Below are positions 34,095 to 44,245 of a DNA stretch of 64,000 nucleotides, one piece after another. The position numbers and the translations under genes are program-made. Source of the DNA: Planctomycetaceae bacterium (GTDB taxonomy: Bacteria > Planctomycetota > Planctomycetia > Pirellulales > Pirellulaceae); NCBI GenBank assembly GCA_027487485.1, contig JAIYDN010000009.1:1-64000 (forward strand), given 5' to 3'. Position 1 is the first letter of the stretch. Each line of letters begins with the position of its first letter. Under the pieces are notes generated by a model. It worked only from the letters and a program-made list of their open reading frames with translations. It made no database searches and was not told the DNA's origin.

Positions 34095-35036
34095 ATGAAT
34101 TTCGAGACAAACATGATTCTGCAACGCCTGGTCCTTCCAGGCGTTTGCTCCTTGATCGGTTGCATTCTCATTGCAAGAACCGACAAGGGAGAGGATTGGT
34201 TTGAAGACGAGCCTGTGTCGGGGGTTTGGCTTCAGAATTTGTGCGGCGCGTTTTTTTGCGGCATAGGCTTTGTGGTGTCCGATTATTGGTCGCGTGACCT
34301 TCTCTGCAAGCCAGAAGAATGGTTGAACTGGAAGGCATCCTACCAATGGAACTGGATGATCTGGCTGATTCCGGCTGCCATGATTACCCTTGCGATTGCT
34401 CGTGCTGTTTTCTCGACACCCATCCAATATGTTTCTATCGCAGCGACGTTGTTGTGGGGGATGTCCATCGGAATCGTGTTTGTCAGTTTGAACGAAGGGC
34501 AAGTTTGGAAGGACCAGTCCGCCAAACAGATGCCGTGGCTTGCAGCTGGCATTGCCGCGATTGCCTTGAACATTTTTTCGCTCAATGCGATGGCGAAAAG
34601 TGGTGCTGCCCGGTGGCATTCGCTGGTCGTATTGGCTCAGCTTGGTTGTGTCGCTGCGATTGCCATGCTCACCTATGGCAGCCTCGGCGAATTGGGCTTG
34701 GTTGGATCTGCGGTCGCGGCTGCGGCAAGTATCGTCTCGCTGGTCAAGCCGTCAACATCCAAGACACACTACGGTTGGCAGCTATCGACTGTTGTTCTTC
34801 CACTTGCAATCCTGGCGGTAGGTATTTTAACTGTCAGTAGGTTCTTCGAGCCGTTTTCGCTTCCGGCCTGGCTTTTGGCATCGGTCCTTTTTCTGCCTTC
34901 CTTGGCAGGACTTGCGGACTTGGTCTTCGGAAGATTATCGAACGTTTGGTTCAGGCCATTTTTTGCAGGAGCTGTTTGTTCGGGAGTTCTCGGATGGATC
35001 TTGTATTTGGCTCTCTCGAAGACCCCAGACTGGTAG
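34095..35036 (+). CDS. Polytopic membrane protein, unknown
   Basis: This 313-residue protein has about nine hydrophobic helices (for example WLAAGIAAIALNIFSLNAMA and LVGSAVAAAASIVSLV). No known motif is recognised. It starts 42 bp after the lactonase gene and ends 4 bp before another small membrane protein gene, so the pair is probably co-translated. A second ATG at codon 7 is also possible. Confidence 0.7.
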   Translation: MNFETNMILQRLVLPGVCSLIGCILIARTDKGEDWFEDEPVSGVWLQNLCGAFFCGIGFVVSDYWSRDLLCKPEEWLNWKASYQWNWMIWLIPAAMITLAIARAVFSTPIQYVSIAATLLWGMSIGIVFVSLNEGQVWKDQSAKQMPWLAAGIAAIALNIFSLNAMAKSGAARWHSLVVLAQLGCVAAIAMLTYGSLGELGLVGSAVAAAASIVSLVKPSTSKTHYGWQLSTVVLPLAILAVGILTVSRFFEPFSLPAWLLASVLFLPSLAGLADLVFGRLSNVWFRPFFAGAVCSGVLGWILYLALSKTPDW

Positions 35037-35040
35037 CCTG

Positions 35041-35376
35041 ATGCGCATTCCACGAATGGAAGTATTTTTTGTTGTCTTTCCGATCGCGATCGGATTGCTA
35101 GGATACCTTTGCTGGGGCTTGGTTGGCCTGTTGATCGCGTTCTGGATTGGATTGCTTTGGTTCTCGTTGGTACATCAACCTAGACGACACGAGCTGACGC
35201 TGATTTCTGGGCTCGGTCTGATTGGTGCATTCGCGTTCTTGCCCAACGAGATATGGATGAAGCCACATTGGATTCTTGCGACTTGTTTCATCGGCGTTGC
35301 AATCTCGCCGGTCGTCTACGCATTCTTTCGGCCAATGTTGATCGCAAAACGCGATCGCAACCGGCCACGACGGTGA
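35041..35376 (+). CDS. Small membrane protein, unknown
   Basis: This is a 111-residue protein with four hydrophobic segments (residues 8-22, 25-43, 55-70, 78-97) and a basic C-terminal tail (KRDRNRPRR). The ATG lies 4 bp past the stop of the preceding membrane protein gene. No family recognised. Confidence 0.65.
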   Translation: MRIPRMEVFFVVFPIAIGLLGYLCWGLVGLLIAFWIGLLWFSLVHQPRRHELTLISGLGLIGAFAFLPNEIWMKPHWILATCFIGVAISPVVYAFFRPMLIAKRDRNRPRR

Positions 35377-35427
35377 CTGGAAAGCGACGGTGCTCCGGCA
35401 GCAACAGTGACTCGGCAGCAACAGCGA

Positions 35428-36507
35428 CTACAGAATTGGCAACGGGGCGGAGATACTGGATCTGGATGCGATCTGACTCACCAGCGAGCGAACTAAGCCA
35501 CGGCAAATGTTCTCAAATGGTTTCGCGATCATTGGGTCCTGAATGACATCCGCTAGGCGGCCTTCGTCCGATTCGCTTCGTAACTTGATTTGAATTGGCA
35601 CTTCACCTAGGAACGGAACCCCGAGTTCTTCTGCTTTGGACCGCGCCCCACCCTTTCCAAAGATATCAAAAGTCTTGCCGGATTCGGGGTCTGTGAAACC
35701 GCTCATGTTTTCGACCACACCTAGTACGGGCACATTGGTCTTCTCAAACATGGCAATCGCTTTGCCCGCGTCCAGCAAAGCAACCTCTTGGGGAGTGCAC
35801 ACAATCGCAACACCCGAAAGTGGTAGAAGCTGGGACAAAGTCAACGCAACGTCCCCTGTTCCTGGTGGCATATCGATGATCAGATAGTCAAGCTCACCCC
35901 AAGCGGTATCGCGTAAAAACTGAGTGATCGAGCCGTGAAGCATCGGCCCTCGCCAGACTACCGCTTGATCTTTCCCAATCAAGAAGCCCATCGACATGAC
36001 CGGCATCTCGCCCGATTTGATCGGTTGGATTTTGCCATCAACGATTTCTGGGCGACCTTCTAGCCCCAAGAGATGAGGAATACTAGGGCCGTAAACGTCA
36101 GCATCCATCAGGCCCACCTTGGCTCCCAGTCGCTCCAAGGTCAACGCAATTGAGGCTGCAAGGGTGCTTTTGCCAACGCCTCCTTTGCCAGCAGCGACAG
36201 CGATCACGCTTTTCACTTTCAAGCCGATTTGCCCGACCGTCGGAGCTGGACGATAGGTGATGTCCAGTTTTACATTCACTTGTTTGACGCCAGGAACGGT
36301 CGTCAACAAATGGTCTCGCAGGGAATCTGCAACTTCATCGGCGATCGGCTGCATCATGGAAGTCAAACTCAAACGGCAATTGACGACTCCGTCAGATACC
36401 GTCCAATCTCCCACTTGTCCGGTCTTCGACATCGGTCGATTGCTTTCAGGATCCTTGAATGAATCGAGAGCTAATGGAAGTTGCTGATGAATGGCGGCGT
36501 CGGACAT
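35428..36507 (-). CDS. Mrp/ApbC-family P-loop ATPase (Fe-S cluster carrier)
   Basis: This is a 359-residue protein. An N-terminal MIP18-like domain (about 30-100) is followed by the deviant P-loop GKGGVGKST, VGLMDADVYGPSIPHLLG and the switch IIDMPPGTGD. The family delivers Fe-S clusters to apoproteins. The usual CxxC after ENMS (cluster ligand) is absent: here it reads ENMSGFTDPESGKTFDIFG. It is the last same-strand gene after apbE, 127 bp away. Either cluster binding is altered or the protein has another ATP-dependent role. Confidence 0.9.
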   Translation of the reverse strand: MSDAAIHQQLPLALDSFKDPESNRPMSKTGQVGDWTVSDGVVNCRLSLTSMMQPIADEVADSLRDHLLTTVPGVKQVNVKLDITYRPAPTVGQIGLKVKSVIAVAAGKGGVGKSTLAASIALTLERLGAKVGLMDADVYGPSIPHLLGLEGRPEIVDGKIQPIKSGEMPVMSMGFLIGKDQAVVWRGPMLHGSITQFLRDTAWGELDYLIIDMPPGTGDVALTLSQLLPLSGVAIVCTPQEVALLDAGKAIAMFEKTNVPVLGVVENMSGFTDPESGKTFDIFGKGGARSKAEELGVPFLGEVPIQIKLRSESDEGRLADVIQDPMIAKPFENICRGLVRSLVSQIASRSSISAPLPIL

Positions 36508-36634
36508 TGCTGGTAGGACTCTCAGTTACGAATTCGGGCAGAATTTTTCAGTGGTTAAGAGGATAACCGAGCCCAGGGCTTTGTCCAGGTTAGGTAAAGG
36601 GTAGCACCGCAGCTGGCGGTCGAGATTTCACCCC

Positions 36635-37729
36635 TCATGGCTGTCCAAATCGACGATCGCCCAGGGAGCGAAATCGCATGTCGTTCGTCTCTTTTTCAAC
36701 CTGCATGAAAATCGCCTTTCCAAGAGGCAACCTGTGAAATTGCTCGGCCCCCAGCTCCATCCCCATCACAGCCAGGGCCGTAGCCCCCGCATCTGCGTCG
36801 AGAGCTGTGGTGGCAAAAGCGGTCACACTTTGCCGACGCTCGATGGGGCTTCCCGAAAGAGGATCGATAAAGTGACTGAACCTTCTGCCATCAATTTCCA
36901 CATACTGATATAAGTCTCCTGAAGTTGTCACGGCGCAGTCGGAAACCAGATACGTTGCGAACAAAGGCGCGTTCAGCCCAAGCCCCGCCACATCGACTCG
37001 CCATCCATCGCGACCGGGCGGAGCCTTTCCGACTCGAATGTCCCCACCTGCGTTGATAAGGATCGACTCAGTTCCCTTGGCGACCATCGCCTCAAACATC
37101 CGATCAATGATGTATCCCGTTGCAAGACCAGAAACGTCAAGCCGCAAGTCTGCCGATTTCAATGAAACCATCTGTTGCACCAAAGCCTTTTGTGGCGAAG
37201 CGTCGCTTGAACCGATCTCGCGTGGGTCGGGTATCAACTGGACTTGGTCCCAGCCGCATGCTTTGCGAGCTTGTTCGATTTGATCGAGGGCCGGAAGTTC
37301 TTTTTTCTTTCGGCTTGTTCGCCACAGCTGACTTAAAGGGCCAATGGTGATATCGAATCTTCCAACACTTAGTGCATGCCATCGACGACTTTCGTGCAAG
37401 ACGACTTGAAGATCACGACTAACCGCAATCTGCTCATGAAATGCCTTTTGACCAAGAAGGGAAATTTCACTGGTCGCATCGTAATTGCTCAAGATCAGCG
37501 ACAAACGTTCGAGCTCCAGAAGCCCCGCATCGATGGACAGCTTGGCTTGCTGTTCATCCGGAGCATAGACTACCAGATCCAACATGGAACCCATCGAGGG
37601 TTGGGAAAGTTCGAACCGGTACAAGGTCGTTTGAGCACAAGCATGCCTCGAACCAATTACAGCAAGCAGAATGGCGACTGCCGTTCCAAACCAAAAACGT
37701 GAAACACCCCAAAATCGGTGGACCATCAT
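36635..37729 (-). CDS. apbE: FAD:protein FMN transferase (ApbE-like)
   Basis: This 364-residue exported protein has a signal peptide (to about residue 32, ACAQ). ApbE attaches FMN to flavoproteins outside the cytoplasm. Signatures are SMGSMLDLVVY, LRLDVSGLATGYIIDRM, TSGDLYQYVEIDGRRFSHFI with DPLSG, and DADAGATALAVMG with the Mg-binding Asp. Its start overlaps the end of nagA by 4 bp, an unusual partnership. No Nqr or Rnf target is in the window. Confidence 0.88.
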   Translation of the reverse strand: MMVHRFWGVSRFWFGTAVAILLAVIGSRHACAQTTLYRFELSQPSMGSMLDLVVYAPDEQQAKLSIDAGLLELERLSLILSNYDATSEISLLGQKAFHEQIAVSRDLQVVLHESRRWHALSVGRFDITIGPLSQLWRTSRKKKELPALDQIEQARKACGWDQVQLIPDPREIGSSDASPQKALVQQMVSLKSADLRLDVSGLATGYIIDRMFEAMVAKGTESILINAGGDIRVGKAPPGRDGWRVDVAGLGLNAPLFATYLVSDCAVTTSGDLYQYVEIDGRRFSHFIDPLSGSPIERRQSVTAFATTALDADAGATALAVMGMELGAEQFHRLPLGKAIFMQVEKETNDMRFRSLGDRRFGQP

Positions 37730-38631
37730 TTTAAGAGCTCGTATGCATTGGAGAAAAGGACTTTGGTTCGTGTTGTTTCATCCATCCTGATGGCGTTTGG
37801 AAGCGATGCGTCCATATCGGCCATGGTCGACGCGGAACCAGCGAGATAGCCATGATGGCGATGTTTGGTACGCCGCTGAGCATCCACGAGAATGGGCTGC
37901 CCGCCGATAGAATACTCGCCCGGTGGCATCCCAGCAGCACTCATGGAATCGCTGATGACGATGCTGCGGTCTGGACCAACGATACGGATCCACGAGCTCA
38001 AAAGCCACCCCGGCAAGTGCACTCCATCTGCAATGAAGGTGACAAACAAATGTTCCTGAAGAGCCAGCACACGCTGCATGATGTTGTCTTGGCGATCCAC
38101 TTGATGCACACATCCATTTCCTAGGTGAGTGAATCCGACCAACCCGAAATCGATGGATCTACGTAGTTGATCGTAGCTGGCATTCGTATGGCCGGCAAAC
38201 ACCATCACACCTTCAGCCCGCATACGCCGCGTCACAACACCATCGGGATCTTGCTCCGGGGCGAGCGTCAGGATTTTAACTCGCCCGCGCCCCGCTTCGA
38301 TCAACCTCATGGCATTCTCTTCGCTTGCCCCTTGGATATGCTGTTGGGGATGAGTTCCATAAAATCCGGGAACATCGGAAAGGAACGGGCCCTCCACATG
38401 AATGCCTCGGACGCATGGTTGGCGATCAGAATTGTCTTCGGCCCATTGAGCGATCTTGGAAATGCGACGACACATTTCTGGTATCGAGTCGGTAATGATG
38501 GTAGGAAGAAAATCCGTGACCCCGATTTGAACGAGTTGGTTGCATGCAAATCGAAACTGATCGAGAGTCAGATCATCGCTGTTGAAGTCGACGCCGAAGG
38601 CTCCGTTGACTTGTAGGTCGCAGTATTTCAT
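37726..38631 (-). CDS. nagA: N-acetylglucosamine-6-phosphate deacetylase
   Basis: This is an amidohydrolase of about 301 residues starting at MKYCDLQVNGAFG, 4 bp after nagB; an upstream extension overlaps nagB. Metal and substrate motifs are present: HVEGPFLS, FAGHTNASYDQ, THLGNGC, FIADGVHLPGW and VISDSMSAAG. It removes acetate from GlcNAc-6-P, feeding glucosamine-6-P to NagB. It lacks some of the N-terminal beta-sandwich of longer NagA proteins. The next gene is apbE with a 4-bp overlap. Confidence 0.88.
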   Translation of the reverse strand: MKYCDLQVNGAFGVDFNSDDLTLDQFRFACNQLVQIGVTDFLPTIITDSIPEMCRRISKIAQWAEDNSDRQPCVRGIHVEGPFLSDVPGFYGTHPQQHIQGASEENAMRLIEAGRGRVKILTLAPEQDPDGVVTRRMRAEGVMVFAGHTNASYDQLRRSIDFGLVGFTHLGNGCVHQVDRQDNIMQRVLALQEHLFVTFIADGVHLPGWLLSSWIRIVGPDRSIVISDSMSAAGMPPGEYSIGGQPILVDAQRRTKHRHHGYLAGSASTMADMDASLPNAIRMDETTRTKVLFSNAYELLK

Positions 38632-38635
38632 TTTC

Positions 38636-39397
38636 TTAAATTCGCTGGGCGTTTTGAAGACTGTGCGGGCTGAGATTTTGAGCGCTGGCTTCATCCAGGA
38701 CAAGCGTGACGTCGGGATGCTGCTGCAAGATCGAGCCTGGAACCATGGGGGTTACAGGACCATCGACCGATTGCGCGACAGCCTGAGCCTTTCGGCTATC
38801 GGGAACACTGCAAATGATCTTGCTGGATCGGAGTATGGCCGAAATCGTCATGCTGATCGCTTGAGTTGGGCAGTCATCGATACTGGGGAACCATCCCTCA
38901 CCGACTTGCTGCTGGCGACAAGCAAGATCCAGGGAAACAACATGATAAACCGCGTTGGTTTGAAAATCGGCTGGCGGGTCATTGAAAGCCAAATGACCAT
39001 TCTCGCCGATTCCAATCAGCGCCACGTCGATCGGTTCCAGTGACCACTGGCGTGACGCTTCGGCAATGGTCTTCGTCACGTCGCTCATCGAGTCAAGATA
39101 CAGAAACGAACCGATAGGAACGCGATCCACAAAGCGTTGCTTTAGGTAACCGCAAAAACTAGCTGGATGATTGGATGCCAATCCCAAATACTCGTCCAAG
39201 TGAAAGCCGTCGACCCTGCTCCAATCGATCCCGGTCTCACTGGCTAGACTTTCCAGCACCTCAAACTGGCTCGAGCCAGTCGCCACCACCAAACGAGCCC
39301 GCGGTTTCCGAGAAAGGGCTTGAATCAGCGTTTCTGCTGCCAATTTTCCCGAAAACTTCCCTAATCCTTGACGGTCTTGCGCGATCTTAATCAACAC
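38636..39397 (-). CDS. nagB: Glucosamine-6-phosphate deaminase
   Basis: This 253-residue enzyme converts glucosamine-6-P to fructose-6-P and ammonia. Visible are VATGSSQFEVLESLA (phosphate loop), VDGFHLDEYLGL with the catalytic Asp/Glu, ALIGIGENGHLAFNDPP and the late region SSKIICSVPDSRKAQAV. It is the first gene of nagB-nagA-apbE, so amino-sugar breakdown is the likely role, for cell-wall or external GlcNAc. No repressor gene is adjacent. Confidence 0.9.
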   Translation of the reverse strand: MLIKIAQDRQGLGKFSGKLAAETLIQALSRKPRARLVVATGSSQFEVLESLASETGIDWSRVDGFHLDEYLGLASNHPASFCGYLKQRFVDRVPIGSFLYLDSMSDVTKTIAEASRQWSLEPIDVALIGIGENGHLAFNDPPADFQTNAVYHVVSLDLACRQQQVGEGWFPSIDDCPTQAISMTISAILRSSKIICSVPDSRKAQAVAQSVDGPVTPMVPGSILQQHPDVTLVLDEASAQNLSPHSLQNAQRI

Positions 39398-39664
39398 TCT
39401 TCGGCTCCATTAGGTAGATCGTTTGCAACTTGTTTTGTTTTTGCTGGGTTCTGCCATGTTTTGCAACATGGACATTCTCCAAGCGTACAACGTAGGAAAG
39501 CATACTGGCGAAGCACTTTCATGGAAATGATAGCTTATTTCGCGGCTAGAAAGATGGCTCAAAAGAGGCATATTGGCATCTTAGATGCCTTTAAGGCATT
39601 GACACAGGCTATTTCGACGCAATAATGTGGCTTCGGTTTTGATACTCGTTAGGAGGATTTCGGA

Positions 39665-39907
39665 ATGTCGAGTTCGGTCCGTTTCTCTAAGATTTGTCCC
39701 ACCTGTGGGCGATCCTTGCAGATTCCCGTCGAGTTGTTGGGAAAGGAGATCTGCTGTCAAGGTTGCGGGGCAATGCTTCTTGCGACGACACCGGAGACTT
39801 CGAAAGTCGTAAATACATTCGAAGGAATTGACGAACGGGTAGACCGTTTGATACAAGCAGCAGATCGCCAGCTACAACATGCGTCCGCTCCCACCAATCT
39901 ACTTTAG
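39665..39907 (+). CDS. Small zinc-ribbon protein
   Basis: This is an 80-residue protein with CPTC (about 11-14) and CQGC (about 32-35), a treble-clef zinc ribbon, followed by a short helix ([16 protein letters not shown]). It begins 7 bp after a TTAGGAGGATTTCGG ribosome site and ends 5 bp before the HIT gene, so the two form an operon. Function unknown. Confidence 0.75.
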   Translation: MSSSVRFSKICPTCGRSLQIPVELLGKEICCQGCGAMLLATTPETSKVVNTFEGIDERVDRLIQAADRQLQHASAPTNLL

Positions 39908-39912
39908 GTTCA

Positions 39913-40257
39913 ATGCCCGAAACCATTTTTTCCAAGATCGTTCGTAAAGAGATTCCTGCCAAGATCGTTTACGAAGATGAGCTAAGCATGGCGTTCCATG
40001 ACATCAACGGCCAGGCTCCAGTCCACGTTTTGGTCATCCCTAAACGCCAGATTGACTCTTTAGAACACGCCAATGCTGACGACGCGGCATTGCTTGGCCA
40101 TCTCCAAATCGTGGCTCAGCAAGTCGCTCGCCTGCTTGGTATTCATGAATCTGGATATCGAGTTGTCATGAATTGCGGGGCCGATGGCGGGCAATCGGTA
40201 GGGCACATTCACTATCACGTTTTGGGTGGTCGGCCTTTGGACTGGCCACCAGGCTAG
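39913..40257 (+). CDS. HIT-family (HinT-like) nucleotide hydrolase
   Basis: This 114-residue protein has the histidine triad [10 protein letters not shown] and the N-terminal strand [19 protein letters not shown] typical of HinT. These proteins hydrolyse purine phosphoramidates such as AMP-lysine. Length matches the family exactly. It is second in a two-gene unit with the zinc-ribbon protein and convergent with metH. Confidence 0.92.
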   Translation: MPETIFSKIVRKEIPAKIVYEDELSMAFHDINGQAPVHVLVIPKRQIDSLEHANADDAALLGHLQIVAQQVARLLGIHESGYRVVMNCGADGGQSVGHIHYHVLGGRPLDWPPG

Positions 40258-40330
40258 CGAATCGCATCGGGTACATGAATCCAGTGCGATCCCTCCAAAA
40301 ACGCCTAGCGGTCGCCCAGGTCGCCTTGAA

Positions 40331-43300
40331 TTATGCATCGTATCCAAGATTGGGAGCCAGCCATCGCTCGGCGGTCGACACAGGCCACCCCTTGCGTTTG
40401 GCGTAATCTTCCACTTGATCGCGGGTGATTTGATCCACCGCAAAGTACCGTGCCTCAGGATGCGAAAAATAGAGCCCACTCACGGATGCTGCTGGCCACA
40501 TTGCATAACTCTCGGTCAACGAGATGCCGGCGCGATTTTCGACATCCAACAACTTCCACAACAGCCCTTTTTCAGTGTGATCTGGACAGGAGGGGTAACC
40601 AGCAGCGGGACGAATCCCTTGGTACTTCTCTTCGATTAGGTCATCGTTGGACAGATTCTCTTGAATTCCCCACTCGTTACGAACCTTTGCATGGAGCATC
40701 TCAGCGAACGCTTCTGCAAGACGATCCGCACAGGCTTGTACCAAGATGGACTTTCCATCTTCCATCTGGGCGCGCAGTTCCTTGGCAATGTCGTCCACCC
40801 CGTGACCGGCCGTAACCGCAAACGCACCGATGTAATCAGGCGTTTCGTTGGGAGACACGTAATCCGCAAGACTTCGGAATGAGCTTTGACCAACCCGTTC
40901 CCACTGCTGACGCAACATCTCAAACCGAGCGATCTCGTCGGTCCGATTTTCGTCTGAGTACAACGCGATGGAATCTCCTAAACTCTTGGCCGCAAAAAAC
41001 CCGTAAACTCCCTTCAGAACGATCGAAGGATCTTTCTCAAAACTATCTAGCACCTTCTGAGCGTCGTTGTACAGTTCCTTCGATATCTCACCGACGAACG
41101 AGTCCTCGAAAATCTTCGGGTACTTTCCTTTGAGCTCCCAAGTCATGAAGAACGGCGACCAATCGATGAATGGTCTCAATTCTGCAACCGTGACCTGGAT
41201 ATCGCGAACTCCCAGGAACGACGGTTTGGGAGCTTCGTAGCCATGCCAATTGATTTCAAAGCGTCGCTTCTTGGCATCAGCAAAGTCGACAAACTTGCGA
41301 TCACGCCGCATGGCAAAGCTTGCACGTTCTTCATCTTGTTTGGCTTTGTTCTCGAGCCCAAAGGTCTTGCGAGAATCAGGATTAACCAATCGCTCCACCA
41401 CTGGAACGCTACGCGAAGCGTCCAGAACGTGAACTACTTCCTGCTGATAATGCTGTGCGATCTTGACCGCCGTGTGCTTGGAACTGGTGGTTGCCCCACC
41501 AATCAGAAGCGGAATCGTAAATCCCTCGCGCTGCATCTCTTTGGCAACGTGCACCATTTCATCTAGCGATGGTGTGATGAGCCCTGAGAGCCCGATCACC
41601 TGAGCGCCGTGCTTCTTCGCTTCCAATAAGATCTTCTCGCAGGGAACCAAGACCCCCAGGTCAATCACTTCGAAATCGTTGCAAGCTAGCACGGTTCCGA
41701 CGATGTTCTTGCCGATGTCGTGCACGTCACCCTTGACGGTTGCAAGCAAGACTTTTCCGCGACTGGTGTGGCCGCCGGTATTGCCGGCAAGCTTCTTTTC
41801 TTCTTCCATAAAGGGGGTCAGGTAAGCGACGCTCTTCTTCATGACCGCCGCGGACTTAACCACTTGCGGGAGGAACATTTTTCCTTGGCCGAACAGATCT
41901 CCAATCAAATTCATCGCATCCATGAGAGGCCCTTCGATCACCTTCAGAGGTCGACCGTACTTGACGCGTGCTTCTTCAGTATCCACGGCAATGTAATCGG
42001 AAATTCCCTTCAACAACGCGTGCTTCAAGCGCTCGTTAACGGGCAACTCACGCCAAGCATCCACCTTGACTGGCCCTTTGTCTTTGGCCTTTACCGTTTC
42101 CGAGAAATCGATCAATCGCTCTGTTGCATCAGGGCGACGATTTAACAGAACGTCTTCGACGCGCTCTCGCAATTCGGGCTCGATCTCATCGTAGACCTCG
42201 AGCATCTCGGGATTGACGATCCCCATGTCCAAACCAGCACGGATGGCGTGATAAAGGAACACCGCGTTCATCGCTTCACGAACGGTGTTGTTGCCTCGGA
42301 ATGAAAAGGAAACGTTGCTAACCCCACCGCTGGTTCGTGCACCCGGGCATTCCTTTTTAATCGTGCGCACGGCTTCGATAAAATCGACTGCGTAGTTCGC
42401 ATGTTCGGGCAAGCCCGTTCCCACCGTCAAGATATTTGGATCAAAGACGATGTCTTCGGCTGGGAAGCCGTTCTCCGTGAGAAGCTTGTAGGCGCGCTTG
42501 CAAATTCGCACTTTGTTTTCGTAATCGGCAGCTTGACCTTGTTCATCAAATGCCATGATCACTGCGGCGGCGCCGTGCTGGTGAATGAACTTTGCCTTGC
42601 GCAGGAACTCTTCTTCCCCTTCTTTGAGGCTAATCGAATTAACGATAGGCTTGCCGGGTGAATGTCGAATACCGACTTCGAGAATTTCCCATTTGGAGCT
42701 ATCGATCATCAGCGGGACTTTGGCGATGTCCGATTCGTGAGCAATCAGGTTCAAGAACGTGCTCATGGCAGCAGCCCCATCGAGCATGCCTTCGTCCATG
42801 TTCACATCAATCACATTGGCACCGCCATCGACTTGATCTTTGGCCACGCGAATTGCGTCTTCAAACTTTCCTTCTTTGATCAGCCGAGCGAACTTTTTGG
42901 ATCCGGTAACGTTGGTGCGTTCACCGACCATCACGAAGGGGTTGTCTTTTCGGAAAACGAAAGGTTCGTTTCCTGCGTATTGCGTGGGCCGATTGTTCGC
43001 TTGGGCCTTCCGAGGCTTGACACCTTCGACGGCTTCCCCGATGGCTTTGATGTGCGCGGGAGTGCTACCGCAACAACCGCCGACAATATTCACCCAACCT
43101 TGGGTTGCAAAATCGCGCACGAAACCCGCCATCTTAGACGGGGTCTCGTCAAACTCGCCCATTTCATTGGGTAGACCAGCATTGGGGTAGCAACTGATCG
43201 CGGAATCGGCAACATTCGCTAATCGCTCCAGATAGGGCCGCATTCTGTCTCCGCCCAATCCACAGTTCAGCCCCACGCTCAACATCGGGAAGTGCGATAC

Positions 43301-44011
43301 GGCAATCCAGAATGCTTCCAGTTGCTGCCCTGTCAATGTTACGCCACCTTCAAACACGGTCGCGGATAGCATGGTCGGCCATCGCTTGCCTCGTTGTGCA
43401 AACACATTTTCAATTGCCAGCAAGCATGCTTTGAAATTGAGCGTATCGAACGAAGTTTCGGGAAGCAGAATATCAACGCCGCCATCCAAGAGTCCGTTTA
43501 CATTGACTTCGTAACTTGCGACCATTTGCTCGAAGCTAAAGGGACGGGTGGCAGGGTCTCCCTTGGCGTTCATCGAAAGTTGGACTGCCGTCGGGCCGAT
43601 GCTGCCCGCAACAAAACGAGGTTTGGAAGGATCTCGTTTCAGATGGGCCTCTACGGCCGACCGAGCAACTTCGGCTCCTGTTTTTGAAATCTCGTATGCG
43701 AAATCGGACAGCTTGTTTTCCGCTAAGCCGATCAAACTCGCGTTGAACGTGTTGGTTTCGATAATGTCCGAACCGGCATTCAAGTACTCTGCATGGATGC
43801 TTCGAATCACATCCGGTTGAGTCAACACCAACAGGTCGGTTGCCTTGGAAAGATCAGCCGGATGGTCTTTAAATCGATCGCCTCGGATTGCGGCCTCGGG
43901 CAACTTCTTTTGGAAGATCAAAGCTCCCATCGAGCCGTCCAGCAGAAGCACCCGCTGCTCCATGAGTTCTCGCAAAAGACCTTCTGTATCCGATTGTGCC
44001 CGCGTCAACAT
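40331..44011 (-). CDS. metH: Cobalamin-dependent methionine synthase
   Basis: This 1226-residue cytoplasmic enzyme transfers methyl from methyltetrahydrofolate to homocysteine through B12. All four modules are present. The homocysteine domain (1-330) has [12 protein letters not shown] and zinc ligands in VGLNCGLG and GGCCGSTP. The pterin domain (365-620) has [14 protein letters not shown]. The B12 domain (665-900) has [12 protein letters not shown] with the axial His. The reactivation domain has [15 protein letters not shown]. It is transcribed alone. No cobalamin riboswitch consensus is apparent in the 230 bp upstream. Confidence 0.97.
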   Translation of the reverse strand: MLTRAQSDTEGLLRELMEQRVLLLDGSMGALIFQKKLPEAAIRGDRFKDHPADLSKATDLLVLTQPDVIRSIHAEYLNAGSDIIETNTFNASLIGLAENKLSDFAYEISKTGAEVARSAVEAHLKRDPSKPRFVAGSIGPTAVQLSMNAKGDPATRPFSFEQMVASYEVNVNGLLDGGVDILLPETSFDTLNFKACLLAIENVFAQRGKRWPTMLSATVFEGGVTLTGQQLEAFWIAVSHFPMLSVGLNCGLGGDRMRPYLERLANVADSAISCYPNAGLPNEMGEFDETPSKMAGFVRDFATQGWVNIVGGCCGSTPAHIKAIGEAVEGVKPRKAQANNRPTQYAGNEPFVFRKDNPFVMVGERTNVTGSKKFARLIKEGKFEDAIRVAKDQVDGGANVIDVNMDEGMLDGAAAMSTFLNLIAHESDIAKVPLMIDSSKWEILEVGIRHSPGKPIVNSISLKEGEEEFLRKAKFIHQHGAAAVIMAFDEQGQAADYENKVRICKRAYKLLTENGFPAEDIVFDPNILTVGTGLPEHANYAVDFIEAVRTIKKECPGARTSGGVSNVSFSFRGNNTVREAMNAVFLYHAIRAGLDMGIVNPEMLEVYDEIEPELRERVEDVLLNRRPDATERLIDFSETVKAKDKGPVKVDAWRELPVNERLKHALLKGISDYIAVDTEEARVKYGRPLKVIEGPLMDAMNLIGDLFGQGKMFLPQVVKSAAVMKKSVAYLTPFMEEEKKLAGNTGGHTSRGKVLLATVKGDVHDIGKNIVGTVLACNDFEVIDLGVLVPCEKILLEAKKHGAQVIGLSGLITPSLDEMVHVAKEMQREGFTIPLLIGGATTSSKHTAVKIAQHYQQEVVHVLDASRSVPVVERLVNPDSRKTFGLENKAKQDEERASFAMRRDRKFVDFADAKKRRFEINWHGYEAPKPSFLGVRDIQVTVAELRPFIDWSPFFMTWELKGKYPKIFEDSFVGEISKELYNDAQKVLDSFEKDPSIVLKGVYGFFAAKSLGDSIALYSDENRTDEIARFEMLRQQWERVGQSSFRSLADYVSPNETPDYIGAFAVTAGHGVDDIAKELRAQMEDGKSILVQACADRLAEAFAEMLHAKVRNEWGIQENLSNDDLIEEKYQGIRPAAGYPSCPDHTEKGLLWKLLDVENRAGISLTESYAMWPAASVSGLYFSHPEARYFAVDQITRDQVEDYAKRKGWPVSTAERWLAPNLGYDA

Positions 44012-44245
44012 TCCTAGTTCCTATTCGATCCATTCCAATCGGCAGTTTCAGCCGAAACAATTGAACTTCCGTAACCGCCGCGATTGGCCCTGAGGCGATT
44101 GCTTTTTCAATGCGATCGCCACAAGGTTGTCATTTTCTACGGCACAGGAAGCAGTCCAAGACGACCATTCTACTAGCCTTCTGATTTCCTCAAAGGATAG
44201 AACAGCACTAACGAAGCGTTTGTAACCGAATCGCTGCGGATTTCA

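Noticed and set aside
34912-35040. Longer N-terminus for the 111-residue membrane protein
   Set aside because: The upstream part lies inside the preceding membrane protein gene; the ATG 4 bp past that stop gives a clean membrane protein.
42401-43687. Several open frames on the strand opposite metH
   Set aside because: They are shadows of the high-confidence metH gene, with no domains or start signals.
44012-44245. Possible cobalamin or other riboswitch upstream of metH
   Set aside because: The minus-strand leader has a 9-bp hairpin (44094-44120), but I could not find the B12-box or other aptamer consensus, and no U-tract follows.
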